Assembly: GCA_964503715.1 (NCBI GenBank)
Contig: CAZDAD010000006.1
Location: 1-53,128, forward strand
Reading direction: 5' to 3'
From: JARIHD01 sp964503715
GTDB taxonomy: Bacteria > Patescibacteriota > Saccharimonadia > Saccharimonadales > UBA4665
DNA: 53,128 bases
The notes under the pieces are model-generated. The model had not been told where the DNA came from. It saw only the letters and a list, made by a program, of their open reading frames with translations, and searched no databases. Below are positions 33,597 to 42,519 of this stretch, piece after piece (position 1 is the first letter of the stretch; the number at the start of each line of letters is the position of its first letter). Position numbers and translations under genes: made by a program.

Positions 33597-34655
33597 CTAA
33601 AACATCGCCGTACAAATATATGTCATTGTTGCAGTATATACACCGGGTGCTTGGCTGCGAGAAATGTTTGCAAGATAGCTAGCTGTCAAGGTCTGCATAT
33701 TAGTCGGCCTGCTACTAACGGCAATCGTGTCGCCACTTGCAAAGGTATATCTGTTCATTATATTGTAGCGAGCTGTTGGTACAATATGTGCATCAAAACC
33801 CATTGTCACATCAGTTCCTACGTTGGGTATTGTATTCTGCCGCAAGTTCAGCCCAAACTGTGAAGCACCAGGGGCACTGGCTGTCGGCGCCGTCAAAGCA
33901 GGCAGACTATTGTTACCTGATGTCATGGTCGTACCATACACCGCAATAGCCACTCCAAACTCGGCATTAGTACCAACTTGCATCTGTGATGTCCCACTCG
34001 ATGCAAAGGCCGTGGACATATTGCCTAACTCAACTATGTTGCCCTCGGCAGTCGAGCAATCGCCAGGGATAGTCACCCCCACGCAAAACTTGAGTATAGG
34101 TGGCACCTCACCTTGAATAAATATCGAGTGAGCGGTAGCGTTGACTACTGATCCAAAGTCTATATAGCTAGGGTCGCCAAGGTTAGTGTAGGTGTGTATC
34201 CTAGCGTAAAAAGACTGCTCTGGCGGGTCTGGGTTCCTAACGCCATTGAATGTATACGATGAAGATGTTGCAGGGTTAGGCACAGCTGCGGTCCTAGTCA
34301 AAATCAGGCTATTTGCGGTTGTTGAATTAAGCGTGAAGCCTGACTCACCCGACTGGCTTGCCAGTGAAGCTGCCGAAGCATCAAGGCCATTCGGAGCCAC
34401 ACATGGTAGACTCTCCAACGGGCTCGTACAATACAATATCTCTACCACACCCACAGATGCTGAGGGGTTAACATAATTGAAAGTAAACCTGTGCGTGGTT
34501 ACTGCCCTAACGTTGTTGTCCAGCACAAACAAGCTGCGTGGTGATAGTTGAGCCGCACTAGCCCTCTGTGGAAAGATACAAAAAGAACACAGCAGAACTG
34601 TTATCAGAACTGCTGTGTGGACTTTTTTGGCGTGCCTATGCCACACATTTTGCAT
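33597..34655 (-). CDS. Secreted surface protein, WxL-like paralogue 1
   Basis: A 352-residue protein with a basic start and signal peptide (ITVLLCSFCIFPQRASA), then beta-rich sequence. It shares with its two upstream neighbours the late motif QFGLNLRQN and a C-terminus ending PGVYTATMTYICTAMF. A TYTFPN-like module is absent. The ATG at 34655 is chosen over a GTG at 34661 because it follows a perfect TATAAT by seven bases. Export and placement on the cell surface with the DUF916-like anchor are inferred. Cys pairs near the middle may form disulfides. Confidence 0.7.
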   Translation of the reverse strand: MQNVWHRHAKKVHTAVLITVLLCSFCIFPQRASAAQLSPRSLFVLDNNVRAVTTHRFTFNYVNPSASVGVVEILYCTSPLESLPCVAPNGLDASAASLASQSGESGFTLNSTTANSLILTRTAAVPNPATSSSYTFNGVRNPDPPEQSFYARIHTYTNLGDPSYIDFGSVVNATAHSIFIQGEVPPILKFCVGVTIPGDCSTAEGNIVELGNMSTAFASSGTSQMQVGTNAEFGVAIAVYGTTMTSGNNSLPALTAPTASAPGASQFGLNLRQNTIPNVGTDVTMGFDAHIVPTARYNIMNRYTFASGDTIAVSSRPTNMQTLTASYLANISRSQAPGVYTATMTYICTAMF

Positions 34656-34662
34656 AAGCACT

Positions 34663-34668
34663 ATTATA
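34663..34668 (-). promoter_or_regulatory. Candidate -10 box of surface paralogue 1, leaderless type
   Basis: TATAAT on the minus strand is followed by seven bases and the ATG at 34655. A weak -35 only. Confidence 0.45.
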
Positions 34669-34684
34669 AACTGTCGATTACTTT

Positions 34685-35911
34685 TTAGTAAGTAGGTGTA
34701 GCAATGTAAGTAATGCTAGTTGTGTAAATACCTGGAGGCGTAGTCGTTGAGATGTTGCCTAGGTAACGGACCGATCCTGTGTCACATACTATAGTACTTG
34801 CAGTTGTAGCCAACGGTACTGGGGTGGTAATACTAGTAGGATCAAAGGCGAAGAGAGCTGTACCCGCATTTGTGATTGTACCCGATCCTTGTGAGTAGTC
34901 TGTTGGCGCCGTTGCTGCAGCTAGGTTAGTAAAGCTGTATCCATTGCCAGATTGCAAATCACTGCTATCAACAGCTAGACCAAACTGTTCAGTACCAGTC
35001 GCACTAGCAGTAGCAGTAGTGCCAATTGCGTTTATGTCATTTGCACCAGACTTGAGAGTGTCGCCTGAGTATGATATTACACTGCCACCATTAGCATTGG
35101 TACTTACCCTGAAGTAAGAGTGGTTGTCGTAGGCTGTACTAAAGTCCAGCACGCCGTCAGGATTGTTACCAAGTTTCAGTGCATACGTATCAGTGACATC
35201 ATTTAGTGGCGCACAGTTAGTACTAGGAGCTACCGGTACAGTGCCAACCGAGAAGTTAAGGACTTCCTGGACCTTAGCGGTTATATCAATCTGCTGAGCA
35301 GTAGAGTTAGCTACAGTACCCACGTCTACCCTAGTAGTCCAAGCGGTGTCTGAGTATGTCGATATACGTACAAAGAAGGTCTGATTTTCAGTAGTAGGGT
35401 TCTTTATGTAGTCGGTGCTAGAGTTACCAACACCGTTACCAAAAGTAAAATTCTTGGATGTATTAGTAAAGGCAGCAGGGGTCTGAGTAATTTTAATTAC
35501 GCTAGCCGTAGGCGCATCACCACCAGTACCAAGTGACCAGCCTGTTGAGTCGGTACCTGCAATTGTTGTCACCGTTGACGCATCCATTCCTGTAGGGGCG
35601 GTACATGTAGTATCGGGCAATGGGGTGGTGCAGTATTCGAGCTTGATAGAACCAACCGTTGCTGACGAGCCTGGAGTGAAGTCAAACGTATGCTTGGTGT
35701 ACATACCATTGGAACCACTACCACGGTTGCCTAAATCAACTGTACCACTAGCTGAGCTGGATACCGTCAGCTTTCGTGCACCGAACTGCAATGCCGCAGC
35801 ATGTTGTTGCAACAACAGAAAATCAGCGGCAGCCCAGACACCAAGCATGCTGAGCGCCAGAGTTATATAACTTCCTCGCTTGAGAGATTGAAGCGTTTTT
35901 GCTAGTACCAT
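34685..35911 (-). CDS. Secreted surface protein, WxL-like paralogue 2
   Basis: A 408-residue protein with a signal peptide (GSYITLALSMLGVWAAADFL) and Thr/Ser-rich beta sequence. It repeats features of paralogue 1: a strand-rich first half with the CTTPLPDTTCTAPTGMDAS segment (paralogue 1 has CTSPLESLPCVAPNGLDAS), the late TEQFGLAVDSSD motif, and the C-terminus PGIYTTSITYIATPTY. The frame extends upstream to 36007, but the ATG at 35911 is the first that gives a proper signal peptide, with GAAGAAG before it. Confidence 0.7.
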   Translation of the reverse strand: MVLAKTLQSLKRGSYITLALSMLGVWAAADFLLLQQHAAALQFGARKLTVSSSASGTVDLGNRGSGSNGMYTKHTFDFTPGSSATVGSIKLEYCTTPLPDTTCTAPTGMDASTVTTIAGTDSTGWSLGTGGDAPTASVIKITQTPAAFTNTSKNFTFGNGVGNSSTDYIKNPTTENQTFFVRISTYSDTAWTTRVDVGTVANSTAQQIDITAKVQEVLNFSVGTVPVAPSTNCAPLNDVTDTYALKLGNNPDGVLDFSTAYDNHSYFRVSTNANGGSVISYSGDTLKSGANDINAIGTTATASATGTEQFGLAVDSSDLQSGNGYSFTNLAAATAPTDYSQGSGTITNAGTALFAFDPTSITTPVPLATTASTIVCDTGSVRYLGNISTTTPPGIYTTSITYIATPTY

Positions 35912-36029
35912 ATTCTTCTTCTCTTTTATTTTACTAATATTTATTTGCGTACTTTCTATGCGTAATCTATCACAAAGCATTAGCCTTATGCAACAAATTC
36001 TCGCCAACTGTTGTACTTATTACTAAGAT

Positions 36030-36782
36030 TTAGAAAGTTGGCACAACTTGCAGCTGCAGTCGAGCTGTGTACGAGCCAGATGGGCTTATCCTTGAGGCGT
36101 TAGTAATCATAGATAGTGTGTAATCTGTTTGGCCCGAGCTACTGTTGCTGAGAGCTATGGGGTCGTTTGGCACAAACTTGAAGTAATTGGGCTGATCGTA
36201 GCCAGCCGCTGGATAGCCATAGCTAAAGGTATTGTCAGGTACCTGGACGGTATCGGCACCAATCGCAGGCAGAGTATTTGCAACCAAGTTGACACCAAAT
36301 TGCTCTGTTCCTTGCTGAGACTGAGCAGCACTTGTCATAGCATCCAGTTCATTGCCAGTGCCGTAGCCTACAGCTGGCGCATGGCCGCCAATAATTACTA
36401 TGTAGCCGCTACTCAGGTAGTTCCTAATCCTAAAGGTTGCCGTAGCTACGCCGGTAGTCGTGGCATCAATCACACCCATGTCAAAGCTACCGCCATTAAC
36501 AGCAAACTCTAGCAATGGTACGTCAGTGGTATTAAAGCCTGCGTGGAATTTGTAGTTCTCGCTACCACCTTCACCAACAGTCAGTTCTCCTGCCGATTGT
36601 CTTGAGCGATAATTCTCTGACGATGCATCCAGCACGCCACCCGTACCAAAAAAGGCTTCGTTGACGGCATAATTAGAAGATTGTGACTGAAATGCCCAAA
36701 CGGCAGGAGTCTGGCTGACCAATAGCAAACACAGCGCTATACATAAAGCTGCAAAAACTCGTTGGTTCCGCCATTTACTCAT
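36030..36782 (-). CDS. Secreted surface protein, WxL-like paralogue 3
   Basis: A 250-residue protein with a clear signal peptide (ALCIALCLLLVSQTPAVWAF), a conserved SSNYAVNEAFFGTGG segment, then ENYKFHAGFNTTDVPLLEF, the TEQFGVNLVANTLPAIGAD motif shared with the other paralogues and the C-terminus GSYTARLQLQVVPTF. The SSNYAV... start resembles surface proteins of other Candidate Phyla bacteria. First gene of the leftward surface locus; it shares an AT-rich 84-base gap with the divergent gene at 36867. Confidence 0.72.
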   Translation of the reverse strand: MSKWRNQRVFAALCIALCLLLVSQTPAVWAFQSQSSNYAVNEAFFGTGGVLDASSENYRSRQSAGELTVGEGGSENYKFHAGFNTTDVPLLEFAVNGGSFDMGVIDATTTGVATATFRIRNYLSSGYIVIIGGHAPAVGYGTGNELDAMTSAAQSQQGTEQFGVNLVANTLPAIGADTVQVPDNTFSYGYPAAGYDQPNYFKFVPNDPIALSNSSSGQTDYTLSMITNASRISPSGSYTARLQLQVVPTF

Positions 36783-36866
36783 AACAATATATATTTTGAC
36801 GTAAGGCTATTCAAAATACAAACTGTTTATGTTTTGGTCCGATATCTAGTATTATATATGTGATAT

Positions 36867-37907
36867 ATGGACTCAAAAGAGCAGAAGACCGATGCCGAGC
36901 CAAAGGCGGAATCGCTAGAGACTAATGAAGATAGTCTAGAGACTACTTCTGGCGCTAGTAATGAAGCCGTAGGCACTACCAAAGATGGCGATAAGACCAT
37001 CACTGATACCCGTGACAAAGCCACGGCTGCATCTGAGGATGCTGCAAATGCCGCCAAAAAAACTTCATTTATAGCCAATTTTTGGCGCAGGTTCAACATA
37101 TACTTACTGCTGTTCTTGCTGACATTGGTCATAGCTATCGGCGTAACTGTAATATTGTTCCTCAAGGACAGGTCTGTAGCCATCAAGAATAAAGAGTCTA
37201 TCGATGTTCAGACACTCTCTCAGGACAGTCAAAAGCAGCTCTCCAATACTAGTGTTAACATTGGTACATCATCTCAGGTGCTTAATGTTGCCTCCAATTC
37301 AATCTTCGCAGGCAACGTTCTGATCCGAAGTAATCTAGAGGTAGCAGGTGGCATGAAAGTTGGTGGCGACTTGCAGCTACCTGGCATTACAGTATCTGGA
37401 TCGAGTAAGTTCGGTCAGCTCCAAACCAATGACCTAGTCGCAGGCACGGGCATATTCCAAGGGCCGCTCATTGCTCGCAAGGGCCTGAGTATCAACGGCA
37501 ATGCCACTGTAGATGGCGCATTATCAGCCTCTTCACTATCTGCTAATACGCTTACACTCAATGGCGACCTTAACCTGACTCACCACATAACCGCTGGTGG
37601 CCCCACACCAGGCATCTCCCGAGGTACAGCGCTTGGCGCAGGTGGCACAGTCTCACTAGGCGGATCGGATACATCAGGCTCAGTAACTATAAATACTGGT
37701 GGTGGCCCAAACGCAGGTTGTTTTGCAAATGTCACGTTCACCCAACGCTTCAATGGTACTCCTCATGTAGTAATCAGCCCGGTAGGCAGTGGGGCGGCAG
37801 GCCTCAATTACTACGTTAACCGTAGCACCACTGAGTTCAGTATTTGCACTACTAACCCCGCACCAGGCAACCAGACCTTCGGTTTCGACTACATGATCTT
37901 TGACTAG
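36867..37907 (+). CDS. Membrane-anchored fibre-like surface protein
   Basis: The 346-residue protein has an acidic, Ser/Thr-rich cytoplasmic segment (1 to about 68), a membrane helix (YLLLFLLTLVIAIGVTVILF, about 77 to 96), then outside a stretch of short repeated strands that look like a beta-helix (NVLIRSNLEVAGGMKVGGDL, then KGLSINGNATVDGAL, TLTLNGDLNLT), and a C-terminal globular head with two Cys (GCFANVTFTQRFNGTPHVVI; TEFSICTTNPAPGNQTFGF). A stalk with a terminal head resembles trimeric fibres. It is divergent from the surface locus and convergent with the ATPase operon. Confidence 0.75.
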   Translation: MDSKEQKTDAEPKAESLETNEDSLETTSGASNEAVGTTKDGDKTITDTRDKATAASEDAANAAKKTSFIANFWRRFNIYLLLFLLTLVIAIGVTVILFLKDRSVAIKNKESIDVQTLSQDSQKQLSNTSVNIGTSSQVLNVASNSIFAGNVLIRSNLEVAGGMKVGGDLQLPGITVSGSSKFGQLQTNDLVAGTGIFQGPLIARKGLSINGNATVDGALSASSLSANTLTLNGDLNLTHHITAGGPTPGISRGTALGAGGTVSLGGSDTSGSVTINTGGGPNAGCFANVTFTQRFNGTPHVVISPVGSGAAGLNYYVNRSTTEFSICTTNPAPGNQTFGFDYMIFD

Positions 37908-37933
37908 TTCGCACTCGACTATATGGTAGCCGG

Positions 37934-38272
37934 TTAAATATCCAAGAACACAATTACTTCGTCAGATTTGACGTGCATGAGGCCGCCTGATATGCGAATA
38001 TGCTGTTCGCCTCTAATCCCAACAATGGACAAATCACATGAGCTTAACAGGCTAATAAAATTGTGGTGACGTGGCAGAATGTCAAAAGGCCCAGTGCCGT
38101 TTACGCCTGATATGCTGTAGCCATCTTCATCAAAGTAAACCCTAAACGGTGAGTACACTTTGATATGCATAATCGGCCTGCCATCAAGAGAGCGCTCCTC
38201 GGGCTTCTGCGCTGCCGTCTCATCCTTGACAGCAATAGTCTCGCCCGCCTGATTTTCTTTGTGAACACTCAT
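37934..38272 (-). CDS. atpC: F1 ATPase epsilon subunit
   Basis: A 112-residue protein with an N-terminal extension of about 30 residues, then the epsilon beta-sandwich: IMHIKVYSPFRVYFDEDGYS, GPFDILPRHHNFISLL, and GGLMHVKSDEVIVFLDI at the end. The C-terminal helical hairpin that inhibits the enzyme in E. coli is absent. It overlaps the beta gene by 4 bases (ATGA). It is the last gene of the operon. Confidence 0.85.
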   Translation of the reverse strand: MSVHKENQAGETIAVKDETAAQKPEERSLDGRPIMHIKVYSPFRVYFDEDGYSISGVNGTGPFDILPRHHNFISLLSSCDLSIVGIRGEQHIRISGGLMHVKSDEVIVFLDI

Positions 38273-39573
38273 ACAATAATCTCTTCAATGCCTTTGAGCA
38301 TGTCATCACGATGAATAAACTCACCCTTTTTGCCGTTAAGCACCTCTGTTACGAAGAAATCTTGAGTAAAGTACTGTATAAGCTTCTTGGCCTTAGCATA
38401 GTCGTCACGATCAGCTGCCGAAAGTTCATTTTCACCAATAATAGCGATAATTGGTTTGAGCTGCTCATACTTTTGCAGCAGTGTCTGGACCTGGATACTG
38501 AGCATATAGTGCCTGTCACCGACAATTTCAGGCGTAAGTAGAGAGGAGGTCGTGTGAATCAGGTCCACGGCGGGTCGGATGCCCTGCTCCGCCACAGCAC
38601 GACTCAAGATAATTACTGAATCAAGCTCATGCTGAATAGCCTGAACGGCGGGGTCCGTAACATCGTCAGCAGGCACATAGATAGTCTGCACGGCCGTAAT
38701 CGAGCCCTTTTCGTTGGAAGTCAATCTGTCCTGCAAAATCTTTACGTCAGAGAAAATAGTTGGCTCATAGCCGCCCTCGGACGGCACCTGATCGAGCATA
38801 GTCGCTAGCTCGTTTTTGGCCTGAATGTAACGGTACATATTGTCAGCAAAGAACAAAATACTCTTACCCTGCTCATCACGAAAATATTCTGCTAAGGTCA
38901 CCGCTGACATAGATATAAGCGAACGCCTAACAGGGTTCTCATTCATCTGTGCAAAGAACATGCAAGTGTTTTTGAGTAGGTCATTCTCTTCGAGGGTCTC
39001 ATATAGCTCATGGCCTTCACGGATGCGCTCGCCAATACCAGCAAAGAAGCTCAAGCCTGAGCCGCTCATGGCGATATTGTGAATCATCTCCATAGTCAGA
39101 ACCGTCTTGCCGACACCAGCACCGCCTACAATGCCAATCTTACGCCCCTTGACGAACGGTGAAAAGAAATCTAGCACCTTGATACCAGTCTCCAGGATCT
39201 CTGGAGCGACAGCGCTAAAACCTTCGGCCCTGTAGACGGGAGTAAATATATCCCTCATACCCGCCGAAGGGTTAGTTATGGGCTCGCCACCATCAAGCGG
39301 CATGCCAACTGCGTTCATGACGCGACCAATCAGCTCATCACCAACGGGTATCTCGATGCTTCTGCCAGAGCATGATACTGACATGCCCTTCTGGATTGTC
39401 CTGTCTGAGTTAATGTTCAGGCACAGTGCACGACCGCCTGGCTTCATACTCTCTACCAGTAGTTCGGTCTTGGTATCGTTCACTATGATAATCTCACGCA
39501 CATCTGGATATTCGTCATCGAACTCAACTACAACAGTTAGCTCTTTTACTTCGCGTACTGTACCCATGCTCAT
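38269..39573 (-). CDS. atpD: F1 ATPase beta subunit (catalytic)
   Basis: A 434-residue beta subunit, shorter than the usual 460 to 480. Catalytic parts are intact: P-loop GGAGVGKTVLT near residue 148, FFAGIGERIREGHELYE with the catalytic Glu and Arg near 180, Walker B ILFFADNMYRY, IYVPADDVTDPA, and a DELSEED-like loop as ENELSAADRDD. It should hydrolyse or make ATP. The sequence differs from normal beta subunits in places (LFFADN for LLFIDN, MNENPVRR for MNEPPGAR). Confidence 0.93.
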   Translation of the reverse strand: MSMGTVREVKELTVVVEFDDEYPDVREIIIVNDTKTELLVESMKPGGRALCLNINSDRTIQKGMSVSCSGRSIEIPVGDELIGRVMNAVGMPLDGGEPITNPSAGMRDIFTPVYRAEGFSAVAPEILETGIKVLDFFSPFVKGRKIGIVGGAGVGKTVLTMEMIHNIAMSGSGLSFFAGIGERIREGHELYETLEENDLLKNTCMFFAQMNENPVRRSLISMSAVTLAEYFRDEQGKSILFFADNMYRYIQAKNELATMLDQVPSEGGYEPTIFSDVKILQDRLTSNEKGSITAVQTIYVPADDVTDPAVQAIQHELDSVIILSRAVAEQGIRPAVDLIHTTSSLLTPEIVGDRHYMLSIQVQTLLQKYEQLKPIIAIIGENELSAADRDDYAKAKKLIQYFTQDFFVTEVLNGKKGEFIHRDDMLKGIEEIIV

Positions 39574-39575
39574 GG

Positions 39576-40424
39576 CTATGCTCCAGACTTTCTTAGGCCG
39601 TTGATGACCTCTTTTAGCCGCTCATCTTGCATACGACGCTTAGTGCGGTTGAATTGCATACTAAAGCTAGTGTGCAATTCTTTGGCCCTATCCTTTGCAG
39701 CCGACATAGCACGGAATCGACTGGCATACTGAGCTAGCTTGGAATCCAGAATGAACTGTGACAGGGCAATCTGCATCATTGAATTCTCTAGGTGCGCTAC
39801 AACGTCAAAAGTCGATGGCTCAAATATATAGTTGGCCTCGCTAATAAATTCCTTGGAGGCGTCGGTACCCTCACCCTGTTCCTGAACGGCGTTTACAAGG
39901 TCAATCTGCTTTACTTCCTGTACCAGTAGTGAAACATATGTCTGATAGAACACAACTGTATCCCTATACTGGCTGGCCTCTTTAATAAGTGGCATAACGT
40001 TGATGTTTTGGTCCTTTTTGGGAAGTGCATAATACTTTTTGTACTGAATGCCATACTGGTTGAGCTGACTAGCCCCGTGGTGCCCAATCACAATTATGTC
40101 CTGTTTATCAGCATCATAAGTCTGTTTCATTAGGTCAATCAGACGCTGGTCGATATCTCCACTAAACGAACCCTCAGAAGTAATTAGAATATAGAGCTGC
40201 TTGTTGATATGAGCATTATTGTTAGTTCGGCCATAACGAAATAGCTCATCTACTCTAAGCTGGGAGTAAATGCGCCATAGTTCACGGAAGAAATTTTGCG
40301 ACTGCAAAACCTGATTTTTGGTCTGGGAAATACGCATACTAGCAATACCCTCAAAAACACTCGTGAGATTGACGATAGTCTCCATCGCAATGCGTTGGTC
40401 TAGTACCTCTGAGAGCTTACTCAC
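39576..40424 (-). CDS. atpG: F1 ATPase gamma subunit
   Basis: A 282-residue protein of normal gamma length. The C-terminal coiled-coil helix is recognisable (SQFILDSKLAQYASRFRAM, then DRAKELHTSFSMQFNRTKRR), as is the N-terminal helix. The usual SDRGLCGGLN turn has become SEGSFSGDID, so the foot region that meets the c ring and epsilon is altered. It starts 4 bases inside the alpha gene and ends 2 bases before beta. Confidence 0.88.
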   Translation of the reverse strand: MSKLSEVLDQRIAMETIVNLTSVFEGIASMRISQTKNQVLQSQNFFRELWRIYSQLRVDELFRYGRTNNNAHINKQLYILITSEGSFSGDIDQRLIDLMKQTYDADKQDIIVIGHHGASQLNQYGIQYKKYYALPKKDQNINVMPLIKEASQYRDTVVFYQTYVSLLVQEVKQIDLVNAVQEQGEGTDASKEFISEANYIFEPSTFDVVAHLENSMMQIALSQFILDSKLAQYASRFRAMSAAKDRAKELHTSFSMQFNRTKRRMQDERLKEVINGLRKSGA

Positions 40425-41848
40425 TTCTTGGCTCCGATCTTGAGCGCAGTCTTCAGTTCAGCCAGAACACCCTCGTAATCTTCTTCTTTTTGGACCTTAG
40501 GGGCCAGAGCTACGGCGTGCTTTTTGAGCGCATCGGTATCTGTTGTTTCACCATCAGGGATATTTAGGACTATATCCAACATCAGGGTCTGTGCCATCAG
40601 ACCAAAACTATCAGTTGGCTGCTGGTTAAGCATTTTGTAAATCATATTACCCCTCGTAATACTGTTACGAGCTTCTGTAGCTAATTCTGAGCCGAAGCGT
40701 GAAAACTCCATCGCTTGAGTATACGAAGCCAGTGTCTTGAGCATCATAGAGCCGAACTTTTTCTGTCTGTCAGATTGGCCACGACCACCAACACGAGACA
40801 CCGAAAGGCCCGCACTGATACCAGGGCGCATAGTGTCACGGAAAACTTTCATGTCTAGAATCCACTGACCGTCAGTAATCGACATGATGTTCGTTGGCAA
40901 GTAGGTAGTGATGTCACCACTCGGCGCAAACACCAGAGGTAGCGCCGTCAATGTCATATGATTTGAGGCTAGTTTACCTGCTCTCTCTAATAGCGATGAG
41001 TGAACATAGAACATGTCACCTGGATAAGAGTCACGCCCAGGACTCATGCCCGACAGCAAAGCGATTTCACGATAGGCCTGAGCGTGGGCCGTTAAATCAT
41101 CGTAGATAATCAAGGTATCCATGTTCAGATGCTGCCAGAAGTACTCGGCCATACTACACGCCACATATGGTGCTAGATAGCTCAGAGGCAAAGCGTCATT
41201 AATAGTCGACACAACCACAATCGACGTCTTCATGGCATCATTGTCCTGCAAGCGCTTCAGAAGCATGTCGATGTCACTGCTACGCTTGGCAATCATGGCA
41301 TAGATAACCACAAGATCGGAGTTCTCTTTATTCAGGGCAATTTGTGTAACCAGAGTACTCTTACCAGACTTACCATCACCCAACAAAGCCATGCGCTGTC
41401 CGCGCATCAGTGGGAATAATGTGTCAATTATGGTTATTCCAGTACCCAACTGCCTATCAAGCTGTTCACGGGCGTATAGCGGTGGCGCCTCAGAGAAAAC
41501 CTTCCATACACCATCAGCGGCGATTGGGCCCTTGCCGTCCAAGGGTTCGCCCGTAACTGATACCACACGTCCGATGAAATCTTTGCCGACTTTAGCTACC
41601 AGCTGATCGTGCTGAATAACGGCCATCATGCCTACACGCACAGGCTTTTCACCTAAGTGGAGGATAATTACATACTTATCAAGAATCTGATGTATGTAGC
41701 CCTTACTGCCGTCCTCAAAAAGTACCAGAGAATGAATGTTAGACGGTTGCAGGCCCTTAACGGACACCAAAAAACGATCTACAGCCGCTACTTCACCTAC
41801 GGGCCTACCGTCAGCGACTAGCTTATCGAAATGCTTATTGTCGGTCAT
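40421..41848 (-). CDS. atpA: F1 ATPase alpha subunit
   Basis: A 475-residue alpha subunit, shorter than the usual 500 or more. P-loop GDGKSGKSTLVTQ near residue 158 replaces GDRQTGKT. Also present are SYLAPYVACSMAEYFWQ, LIIYDDLTAHAQAYRE, GRDSYPGDMFYVHSSLLERA, ITDGQWILD and the arginine-finger segment ISAGLSVSRVGGRGQS. The non-catalytic nucleotide site and arginine finger therefore look functional. The N-terminus that usually meets delta is short. Confidence 0.93.
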   Translation of the reverse strand: MTDNKHFDKLVADGRPVGEVAAVDRFLVSVKGLQPSNIHSLVLFEDGSKGYIHQILDKYVIILHLGEKPVRVGMMAVIQHDQLVAKVGKDFIGRVVSVTGEPLDGKGPIAADGVWKVFSEAPPLYAREQLDRQLGTGITIIDTLFPLMRGQRMALLGDGKSGKSTLVTQIALNKENSDLVVIYAMIAKRSSDIDMLLKRLQDNDAMKTSIVVVSTINDALPLSYLAPYVACSMAEYFWQHLNMDTLIIYDDLTAHAQAYREIALLSGMSPGRDSYPGDMFYVHSSLLERAGKLASNHMTLTALPLVFAPSGDITTYLPTNIMSITDGQWILDMKVFRDTMRPGISAGLSVSRVGGRGQSDRQKKFGSMMLKTLASYTQAMEFSRFGSELATEARNSITRGNMIYKMLNQQPTDSFGLMAQTLMLDIVLNIPDGETTDTDALKKHAVALAPKVQKEEDYEGVLAELKTALKIGAKK

Positions 41849-42519
41849 GCTGCGCTCACTTTCGGAGCCTTGGCTGCAGGCTGAGCTGTAGCTGCTTGTG
41901 CTGCTGGTTGAACTGGCTGTGATGGCTGTGCCTGTGTCGGCACAACATGCTGTGTGGCCGTAGCAGTAGGTACTGTCTCAGCAACCACAGTAGGCACATC
42001 AGGAGTAGATAGTTCCTTAATCAGCAGCCCTCTTTGTTTGTTGAAAAACTCGCGTAAGCTTAGGTCTAGCATCTTGCTATTGACTCTGGCAATGCACCCA
42101 GCTGTAATGTTTGGCTGTAAACCTAGCTGAATCAAAATATAAGGGTGAATATGCATGCGGAGCCAGGCTACGACCTTAGCCACAAAAGCCGAAGATGGAT
42201 CGGCTGCGAAGCTTAGATGCATAACCGGTGCCGTACTGTCGAGCTCCTTCAAAAAAGCCTGCAACTTGTTCCTATCAGCGTCAACCAGTAGGTTGCAGTT
42301 GTTCTCACCCGCAAAACCGTCTAATAACCTAGATACTTTTGGAATACCAGTAGGCTGACCCGCTTCACGGACCTTAGCTTGCTGAATATAGCCCTCCAGA
42401 ATATCAATCTCTCGGCTGAGACGCCTAAGCTCTACTCTTCCAAAAACCAATGTGGGCAGCTTAAAATCCTGCTGAGCATTTGTTGTTGGCTGTGTAGCAA
42501 CCGTTGCATTAGGCACCAT
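41845..42519 (-). CDS. atpH: F1 ATPase delta-like subunit with proline/alanine-rich tail
   Basis: A 224-residue protein. Residues about 20 to 155 include a delta-like C-terminal domain (LQPNITAGCIARVNSKMLDL, then LREFF), the part that binds subunit b. The last 60 residues are a low-complexity Pro/Ala/Gln/Val tail (QPSQPVQPAAQAA) not found in standard delta subunits. Its position between b and alpha matches atpH. It overlaps b by 11 bases and alpha by 4. Confidence 0.75.
   Translation of the reverse strand: MVPNATVATQPTTNAQQDFKLPTLVFGRVELRRLSREIDILEGYIQQAKVREAGQPTGIPKVSRLLDGFAGENNCNLLVDADRNKLQAFLKELDSTAPVMHLSFAADPSSAFVAKVVAWLRMHIHPYILIQLGLQPNITAGCIARVNSKMLDLSLREFFNKQRGLLIKELSTPDVPTVVAETVPTATATQHVVPTQAQPSQPVQPAAQAATAQPAAKAPKVSAA

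Noticed and set aside
34669..34684. Small inverted repeat TTACT-AAAA-AGTAA after paralogue 2 as a terminator
   Set aside because: Five AT-rich base pairs with no run of T downstream are too weak to support termination.
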